A stretch of 5,330 nucleotides of DNA, from the NCBI GenBank assembly GCA_937921835.1, contig CAKZVG010000507.1, positions 1 through 5,330 of the forward strand, given 5' to 3'. Numbering within the stretch: position 1 is the stretch's first letter; each line of letters begins with the position of its first letter. The position numbers and the translations under genes are program-made. The stretch comes from an uncultured Bryobacteraceae bacterium (GTDB lineage: Bacteria; Acidobacteriota; Terriglobia; Bryobacterales; Bryobacteraceae). The notes under the pieces are model-generated. The model was given only the letters and a program-made list of their open reading frames with translations. It was not told the origin of the DNA and did no database searches. Positions 1 through 4,071 of the stretch are shown here, one piece after another.

Positions 1-85
1 GCAGAGTGCCGCGCGACTCCTGCGCGCCGAGCAAGCCGGCCGCGGCGAATAGAGCGAGAACGGCCAGGCGGAAACGCCGGTTCAT
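1..85 (-). CDS. N-terminus of an exported protein, truncated by the window edge
   Basis: The ATG at 83-85 (read on the minus strand) opens 28 codons that continue past position 1. The peptide starts MNRRFRLAVLALFAAAGLLG and continues AQESRGTL. It is a textbook Sec signal peptide: arginines at residues 3, 4 and 6, a hydrophobic core at about 7-19, and a likely signal peptidase I site after Ala21, leaving a mature N-terminus of QESRGTL. A strong GGAGG (92-96) lies 6 nt before the start, and a good promoter lies further upstream, so the start is secure. In Acidobacteriota, a mature N-terminus of the form Q-x-x-R-G-T often leads into a CarboxypepD_reg domain of an Oar-like TonB-dependent receptor. 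That identity is an inference from seven residues and is weak; any secreted or periplasmic protein is possible. It is separated by 67 nt from the Nudix gene on the same strand and probably has its own promoter. Confidence 0.75.
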   Translation of the reverse strand, partial: MNRRFRLAVLALFAAAGLLGAQESRGTL

Positions 86-99
86 GCGAGACCTCCCCA

Positions 100-121
100 G
101 GCGGGGGGCAAACCACCCGCC
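100..121 (-). other. Short hairpin in the leader of the left-edge gene
   Basis: GGCGGG at 100-105 and CCCGCC at 116-121 are perfect complements around a 10-nt loop. In the minus-strand transcript the stem would begin almost at the predicted start site and end a few bases before the ribosome binding site at 92-96. It could stabilise the 5' end of the mRNA. It could also be a weak terminator for the operon ending at 153, but no U-run follows it. Confidence 0.3.
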
Positions 122-127
122 ACCAAA

Positions 128-156
128 ATTCTACTTTCGCCCGCCGGCCGAGTCAA
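128..156 (-). promoter_or_regulatory. Sigma70-like promoter for the left-edge exported protein
   Basis: Read on the minus strand, a -35 element TTGACT (151-156, five of six matches to TTGACA) is followed by exactly 17 nt and a -10 element TAGAAT (128-133, five of six matches to TATAAT). Transcription would start near 120-121, giving a leader of about 35 nt that contains the GGAGG at 92-96 and ends at the ATG at 85. The -35 box contains the TGA stop of the Nudix gene (153-155), so the promoter uses the last bases of the upstream operon. This is the best promoter match in the window. Confidence 0.6.
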
Positions 157-695
157 CCCTCCCCGAGACCACGGCGCCAGGCCTTGAGAATCAGGATGCA
201 GCTTCCGGCGTGGGTGATCCCGCCCTCCATGACCAGTTCGACGGCGCTCTCGAAGGGCATCTTCACGAGTTCGATGACCTCGCCGTCGTCGCGCTGCTGC
301 GGGCAGGCGCTGAGCTCGCGGGCCAGAAACAGATAGTTGGGAGACTCGATCACGGTGGTGAAGGGATCCACCCAGGCGAGTTCCTCCCACTCGGCGGCTT
401 CGAGCCCCGCCTCCTCGCGCAGTTCGCGGCGCGCGGCTTCGAGCGGCGTTTCCCCCTCGTCGATGCCGCCGCTGATGACTTCGAGCGAGGCCCGCTGCAC
501 GCCGTACTTGAACTCACGCGCCAGGTAGACCTGTCCATCGGCGTCGAGCGGCAGCACCGAACTGCCGGGCTTCAAGGTGACGACGCCGAAGAGCCCCTCG
601 GCGCCGCTCGGTTTGCGCACGACGTCTTCGCGCACGCGGATCCAGGGATTGCGGTAGACCTCGCGCCGGGAGAGCAGCCGGTAGGGGTTCTCCAT
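153..695 (-). CDS. Nudix hydrolase, ADP-ribose pyrophosphatase-like
   Basis: The 180-residue protein has a complete Nudix box at residues 76-98 matching G-x5-E-x7-R-E-U-x-E-E-x-G-U, with metal-binding residues in R90-E91-L92-R93-E94-E95. The preceding LEVISGG and the overall length fit the ADP-ribose/nucleoside diphosphate-sugar pyrophosphatase branch, cytosolic enzymes that cleave ADP-ribose or related compounds to AMP and a sugar phosphate. The exact substrate cannot be read from the sequence. The N-terminal strand and the turn DADGQVYLAREFKYGVQR (residues 51-68) are also typical of this branch. The ATG at 695 shares its A with the TGA of bshB1 (TGATG), and a GGAG lies 6 nt upstream inside bshB1, so translation is probably coupled. 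It is the last gene of the four-gene operon. No unusual residues are seen. Confidence 0.92.
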   Translation of the reverse strand: MENPYRLLSRREVYRNPWIRVREDVVRKPSGAEGLFGVVTLKPGSSVLPLDADGQVYLAREFKYGVQRASLEVISGGIDEGETPLEAARRELREEAGLEAAEWEELAWVDPFTTVIESPNYLFLARELSACPQQRDDGEVIELVKMPFESAVELVMEGGITHAGSCILILKAWRRGLGEG

Positions 696-1438
696 CAGAA
701 GCTCCGCACGCCGAGTTGCATCACGTCGTCGACGAGCATCGTCTCTTTCACCACGAACGGTTCGCCGTAGCGCACGCCGATCAGGTTGCCGTAAAAGCGC
801 GCCACGGCCGCCAGGCGCTCGCGGATCTCGGCCTGCTTCGGGAAGAGTTCCCCGCCCTCGGCGCTCTCACCGTATTGCGACTCGTAGGCCAGCAGCGCGT
901 CCATGCGCCGCTCGAACTCGGCGCTGATATCGACCACGAACGACGGCGTCACGTTGGCGTAGACCGAAGCGTAAAGGATCTTGAACGGGCGGTGCGGCTC
1001 GGTGGAGGATTCGAGTTTGCGCAACCCGCCCAGAAAGCACGCCTCGTAGCCCAATTCGGCGGTGCGGTAGTGATCGGGGTGGCGCCCCTGCCAGTAAGGC
1101 AGGATCACCACGCGCGGGCGCAGGCGGCGAATTTCGGCGGCCAGCGTCATGCGGGCCGGCAGGCTGTTTTCCAGGCGCGCGTCGGGCAGGCGCAGGTTGC
1201 CGCGCCAGGCGAGGCGGAGCAGGCGGGCGGCGCGCCCGGACTCCTCGATGCGCAACTCGGGCGAGCCGCGCGTGCCCATATCGCCCGCTGTCAGGTCGAG
1301 CACCCCGGTGCGGTAGCCCATGGCGGCGGCCTTGAGCATGGTGCCGCCGCAGGTCTGCTCGACATCGTCCGGATGGGCGGCAATGGCCAGCAGGTCGAGC
1401 GGCTTTTCGGGCGTCTGCTCCAGAGCGTTATGGATCAC
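695..1438 (-). CDS. bshB1: Bacillithiol biosynthesis deacetylase BshB1 (PIG-L/LmbE family)
   Basis: This 247-residue protein belongs to the zinc-dependent PIG-L/LmbE deacetylases. The AHPDDVE motif (residues 21-27) supplies zinc ligands His22 and Asp25 and the probable general base Asp24. The GRHPDH segment (118-123) supplies the third ligand, His123. The segments DLTAGDMGTRG (48-58), RIEESGRAA (63-71) and the SFVVDIS stretch (166-172) are characteristic of BshB1, which deacetylates N-acetylglucosaminyl-malate to glucosaminyl-malate, the second step of bacillithiol synthesis in the cytosol. Its length is close to that of known BshB1 proteins. The start is GTG at 1436-1438, 4 nt after the rhomboid stop, with only a weak GGTGA as ribosome binding site; the family's first strand starts about 12 residues in, so a later start is unlikely. 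The genes for BshA and BshC are not in the window. A broader LmbE function such as mycothiol-conjugate amidase is less likely, given the motif set. Confidence 0.88.
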   Translation of the reverse strand: MIHNALEQTPEKPLDLLAIAAHPDDVEQTCGGTMLKAAAMGYRTGVLDLTAGDMGTRGSPELRIEESGRAARLLRLAWRGNLRLPDARLENSLPARMTLAAEIRRLRPRVVILPYWQGRHPDHYRTAELGYEACFLGGLRKLESSTEPHRPFKILYASVYANVTPSFVVDISAEFERRMDALLAYESQYGESAEGGELFPKQAEIRERLAAVARFYGNLIGVRYGEPFVVKETMLVDDVMQLGVRSF

Positions 1439-1442
1439 GGCT

Positions 1443-2111
1443 TCACCAGTGCAGGTCGTGGCGGCGGTGGTAGCGCGGGCGGGTGCGCAGCAACGCGATC
1501 AGCAGCATTCCGGCGAGAAAGCCACCCGCGTGCGCGAACCACGCCACCCCGCCCTGCGATAGGTTCGAGTAGGCCAGGTTGCCCACGCCGCTGACGATCT
1601 GGATCACGAACCAGTAGGCGAGAATCAGCACCGCGGGTACCTCAATGGTCGTGAAAACGAAAAAGATTGGAACCAGCGTAAGGATCCGCGAATGCGGGAA
1701 CTTGATCAGATAGGCTCCCATCACGCCCGCGATGGCGCCGCTGGCGCCGATGGTCGGAATCCGGGAGTACGGATTGAAGGCGACATGCACCAGGGCGGCG
1801 GCGACGCCGGTGAGCAGGTAGAACAAAAAGTACTTGCCATGTCCCAGGACGTCTTCCACGTTGTCGCCGTAGATCCACAGAAACCACATGTTGCCGATCA
1901 GGTGCAGCCAGCCGCCGTGCAGGAACATGGAGGTCACCAGCGTGGAGGGGACCAGCCGGTCCGGAACCACGCCGTAGGTGTAAATGAAGTGGTTCAGCGA
2001 ATAGCGGTCGAGCGAGGCCTGGAACAGGAAGATGACGACGTTGACCACGATCAGCGCGATGGTCACCACCGGCGGCGAGAAGCTGGGCTGCGTGTCGCGA
2101 AGGGGAATCAT
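1443..2111 (-). CDS. Rhomboid-family intramembrane serine protease
   Basis: The 222-residue protein is a polytopic inner-membrane protease with a six-helix core. The catalytic serine is Ser124 in GASGA (residues 122-126) and the catalytic histidine is His194 in FAHAGGF (192-198). The His70-x3-Asn74 pair matches the oxyanion-stabilising HxxxN of bacterial GlpG. Hydrophobic segments lie at about 14-31, 68-82, 93-112, 121-136, 142-176 and 190-208. The protein is therefore predicted active, cutting membrane-spanning substrates within or near the bilayer; its substrate is unknown. The ATG at 2109-2111 is 3 nt after the kinase stop, with an AAGG about 8 nt upstream. The C-terminal cytosolic tail, about 209-222, is short, basic and holds three histidines (215, 218, 221). 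It sits second in the operon, before bshB1. No extra domain is fused, as seen in some rhomboids. Confidence 0.93.
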   Translation of the reverse strand: MIPLRDTQPSFSPPVVTIALIVVNVVIFLFQASLDRYSLNHFIYTYGVVPDRLVPSTLVTSMFLHGGWLHLIGNMWFLWIYGDNVEDVLGHGKYFLFYLLTGVAAALVHVAFNPYSRIPTIGASGAIAGVMGAYLIKFPHSRILTLVPIFFVFTTIEVPAVLILAYWFVIQIVSGVGNLAYSNLSQGGVAWFAHAGGFLAGMLLIALLRTRPRYHRRHDLHW

Positions 2112-2114
2112 CTT

Positions 2115-3065
2115 CTAACCCTTGGGCGGGCGGGATTCGAATTCCGGCTGGCGCCGCCGCGCGCCGCGCCGCATCAGTTCACGCGCCGCCTCCACGCTCC
2201 CGATGCCGCCGCGCGCGCCCAGCGCGGTGCAGTTCAGGGCGGCCATGGCGTTGGAGAAGTCGAGCGCTTCGCCCAGGGGCATGTCCTGCAAGACAGCATA
2301 GCAAAACGCCCCGTGGAAGACGTCTCCCGCGCCGGTGGTGTCCACGCAGTCGACGACATAGGCGGGCGAGTAGTGGAAGCGTCCCGCCTCGAGCGCCAGC
2401 GCGCCGTGCGCCCCCAGCGTCATGGCCGCCACGCGCATGCCGTATTCGGCCTGCAACCGTTCGAGGGCCTGGAACGGGTCGCGCTCGTTGGTCCACTGGA
2501 GCGGGAACTCGGAACTGGCGATCAGGTAGTCCACCAGCGGCAGGACGCGCTCGAAGCCGTGGTAGAGGGTGTCGACGTCCGCCGTGACCGGAATGCCGAG
2601 TTGGCGCGCGATGCGGGCGGCGCGTTCCACGGCCGGCGTGTCGTGGCCGTCGATGTGCAGCAGGCGCGTGCCGGCGATCTTCGCGCGCGTGATGGATTCG
2701 GGCGCCAGGCGCAGGCACTCGTCGCGCCGCCACAGCACGGTGCGTTCGCCGGTCGAGCGGTCGACCAGGATGTAGGCGGTCTGGTTGGGACAGCCGGCGC
2801 GCACCTCGACGTCGGCGATGTCAATGCCCGTGCCGCGCAGGCTCGCTAGCTGCACCTGCCCGCGCTCGTCGTCCCCTACCGTGCCGATGTACTTCACCCG
2901 CAGCCCCAGCCTGGCACAGGTCACCATGGCGCTTGCCACCTGCCCGCCGGGGCTGAGCATCTCCTGCTCGAAGGCGATCTTGCCGGCGTAAGCGGGAAAG
3001 CGCGGCAGCAGAATGAGTGTGTCGGTGGCGTTGAGTCCCACGCCGGTGACGTCGAAACGGGTCAC
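2115..3065 (-). CDS. PfkB/ribokinase-family sugar kinase
   Basis: The 316-residue protein has the standard length of the PfkB family, cytosolic ATP-dependent kinases of sugars and nucleosides. PfkB signature 1 falls around SPGGQVASAMVTCARLG (residues 38-54) and IGTVGDDERG (60-69). Signature 2 is DTTGAGD (242-248), with Asp248 as the catalytic base and the Gly-Ala-Gly forming the anion hole. The substrate is not evident; ribokinase-like and sulfofructose-kinase-like enzymes are possible relatives. The reading frame stays open to 3446, but the true start is taken as GTG at 3063-3065. There the first Rossmann-like strand (FDVTGVG) begins, and the upstream extension is low-complexity and lies antisense to the cyclophilin gene. 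No Shine-Dalgarno sequence precedes the GTG, but a TACACT 7 nt upstream may be a -10 box, suggesting a leaderless message. It is the first gene of the four-gene operon. Confidence 0.9.
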   Translation of the reverse strand: MTRFDVTGVGLNATDTLILLPRFPAYAGKIAFEQEMLSPGGQVASAMVTCARLGLRVKYIGTVGDDERGQVQLASLRGTGIDIADVEVRAGCPNQTAYILVDRSTGERTVLWRRDECLRLAPESITRAKIAGTRLLHIDGHDTPAVERAARIARQLGIPVTADVDTLYHGFERVLPLVDYLIASSEFPLQWTNERDPFQALERLQAEYGMRVAAMTLGAHGALALEAGRFHYSPAYVVDCVDTTGAGDVFHGAFCYAVLQDMPLGEALDFSNAMAALNCTALGARGGIGSVEAARELMRRGARRRQPEFESRPPKG

Positions 3066-3072
3066 AGCAACC

Positions 3073-3078
3073 AGTGTA
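3073..3078 (-). promoter_or_regulatory. Candidate -10 box for the kinase operon
   Basis: On the minus strand TACACT (four of six matches to TATAAT) lies 7 nt before the GTG at 3065. Transcription would begin at or next to the start codon, and no ribosome binding site is visible. No recognisable -35 element is found at the usual distance (CATCGA at 3096-3101). The call rests on one hexamer and its position. Confidence 0.3.
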
Positions 3079-3192
3079 GGGCACCCGGCCCGGCTTCGAT
3101 GCCGGTTCGCCGGTCCACCCGCTCGCGGGCGCCGCGGCCCGGGTGCGGCGGGTGGCGCGTCGGTGGCGGCGATCGGGGCCGCCCGCAAGCGG

Positions 3193-3208
3193 TAGAATGC
3201 CTGGGAGG
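3193..3208 (+). promoter_or_regulatory. Candidate -10 box and ribosome binding site of the cyclophilin gene
   Basis: TAGAAT at 3193-3198 is the same hexamer as the strong -10 box at 128-133, but no matching -35 element is visible (CGATCG at 3170-3175). GGGAGG at 3203-3208 is a strong ribosome binding site, 5 nt from the ATG at 3214 and 8 nt from a second in-frame ATG at 3217. If the -10 box is real, the leader is only about 10 nt and the ribosome binding site would lie at its very 5' end. Confidence 0.4.
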
Positions 3209-3213
3209 TCATC

Positions 3214-3918
3214 ATGATGCGAAAACGACTTGCCGTTCTGACGCCCGCCCTCGCGGGCCTGCTCTTCCTGGCCGCCTGCGCGCGTTCTCCGGAGGAAGCC
3301 AGAAAGCCCGCCGAGGAACCCACCCCCAAGCCGCCCGCGGTGGAAGAGAAGGCTCCTCCGCCCGAAGTGAAGAAAGAAGCCAAGGAAACCGCCAAGAAAG
3401 AGGAACCTTCCCCGAACGTCTTCAAGGTCCGCTTCGATACTTCCAAAGGCCCCTTCGTGGTGGAAGTCCATCGGGACTGGGCGCCGCTCGGCGCGGCGCG
3501 CTTCGAACAGCTTGTGAAGGACGGCTTCTACGACGGCGCGCGCTTCTTCCGCATCGTGCCGAACTTCGTGGTGCAGTTCGGACTGGCCGCCAGCCCGGCC
3601 ATGACCAGGAAGTGGGACAAGCCGATCAAGGACGACCCCGTTACGCAGACCAACCGGCTGGGCGCCATCACCTTCGCCACCAGCGGTCCCAACACGCGCA
3701 CCACGCAATTGTTCATCAACCTGCGCAGCAACGCCATGCTCGACAGCCAGGGCTTCGCGCCCTTCGGCCGCGTCGTCGAAGGCATGGAAGTGGTCGAGAA
3801 ACTCTACCCCGGCTACGGGGAACAGCCCGACCAGGATCTCATCACCCGGCGCGGCAACAAATACCTGGAAGAAAACTTTCCCAAGCTGGACTACATCAAG
3901 AAGGCGACGATCCTGTAG
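3214..3918 (+). CDS. Lipoprotein cyclophilin-type peptidyl-prolyl cis-trans isomerase
   Basis: The 234-residue protein starts with a lipoprotein signal: basic MMRKR, a hydrophobic core to residue 20, and a lipobox L19-A20-A21-C22, so Cys22 should be lipidated and the protein membrane-anchored on the periplasmic side. Residues 24-68 form a linker rich in Pro, Glu and Lys, a flexible spacer. The cyclophilin domain spans about 69-234. Its catalytic-arginine strand reads FFRIVPNFVVQFG (111-123), with Arg113 at the position of human CypA Arg55. The GPNTRTTQLFINL stretch (158-170) carries Gln165 and Phe167, matching CypA Gln111 and Phe113. The usual FHR is FFR here. It catalyses proline isomerisation, probably in envelope protein folding. 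ATG 3214 and ATG 3217 are both usable starts. It is monocistronic, divergent from the kinase operon and convergent with the receptor gene. Confidence 0.92.
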   Translation: MMRKRLAVLTPALAGLLFLAACARSPEEARKPAEEPTPKPPAVEEKAPPPEVKKEAKETAKKEEPSPNVFKVRFDTSKGPFVVEVHRDWAPLGAARFEQLVKDGFYDGARFFRIVPNFVVQFGLAASPAMTRKWDKPIKDDPVTQTNRLGAITFATSGPNTRTTQLFINLRSNAMLDSQGFAPFGRVVEGMEVVEKLYPGYGEQPDQDLITRRGNKYLEENFPKLDYIKKATIL

Positions 3919-3974
3919 CCGTCTCCGCGTGGATTGCCTTGAGCGGGCAGGCGGCGGCGCCGGCAGGCCCGCCG

Positions 3975-3997
3975 GGGGGCGCTATGCTTGCGCCCCC
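3975..3997. terminator. Perfect 8-bp hairpin between convergent genes
   Basis: GGGGGCGC (3975-3982) and GCGCCCCC (3990-3997) pair perfectly around the 7-nt loop TATGCTT. It lies 56 nt after the cyclophilin stop and about 75 nt beyond the receptor stop on the other strand, where a bidirectional terminator would sit. No T-run follows on either strand, so it is not a classical intrinsic terminator; a GC-rich, U-less terminator or an mRNA 3'-end stabiliser is possible. A weaker CCGGC/GCCGG stem (3960-3964 with 3971-3975) abuts it. Confidence 0.45.
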
Positions 3998-4021
3998 GCA
4001 CCCGGCGGCCTGACGGCGCTC

Positions 4022-4070
4022 GCGGCCGGAAGCCAAGGCCAGCCGGACACCAGATCGCGGAGCCGGCCGC
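4022..4070. repeat. Inverted repeat next to the receptor stop codon
   Basis: GCGGCCGG at 4022-4029 is the exact reverse complement of CCGGCCGC at 4063-4070, with 33 nt between. The right arm ends one base before the receptor stop (4072-4074). It might form a long-loop stem at the 3' end of the receptor mRNA, but GGCCGG-type words are common in sequence this rich in GC, so chance is a serious alternative. Confidence 0.25.
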
Positions 4071-4071
4071 T

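Larger units (their letters stand above)
3066..3213. promoter_or_regulatory. Divergent intergenic region with nested inverted repeats
   Basis: This 148-bp spacer separates the start of the kinase operon from the cyclophilin gene and must carry signals for both. It holds three short perfect inverted repeats: GCACCCGG 3081-3088 with CCGGGTGC 3139-3146, CCACCCGC 3115-3122 with GCGGGTGG 3148-3155, and CCGGC 3090-3094 with GCCGG 3101-3105. They could be operators or chance matches in very GC-rich sequence. No small gene is apparent. Confidence 0.35.

Noticed and set aside
716..1594. Plus-strand frame of 292 codons opposite bshB1
   Set aside because: It is an antisense shadow with no domain or ribosome binding site; the opposite strand has a full set of zinc-site motifs.
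1692..2849. Plus-strand frame of 385 codons opposite the rhomboid and kinase genes
   Set aside because: The composition (His, Asp, Gly, Arg, Val, Gln) is the usual antisense shadow of GC-rich genes; the minus strand encodes two proteins with complete catalytic motifs.
3066..3446. A 127-codon N-terminal extension of the PfkB kinase frame
   Set aside because: It is low-complexity Ser/Gly/Ala/Arg sequence antisense to the cyclophilin signal peptide and linker, has no family match, and the kinase fold starts at the GTG at 3065.
3099..4013. Long plus-strand frame of 304 codons
   Set aside because: It is an alternative frame over the cyclophilin gene, rich in Arg, Gly and Pro, without a recognisable domain; the overlapping cyclophilin frame has clear motifs.
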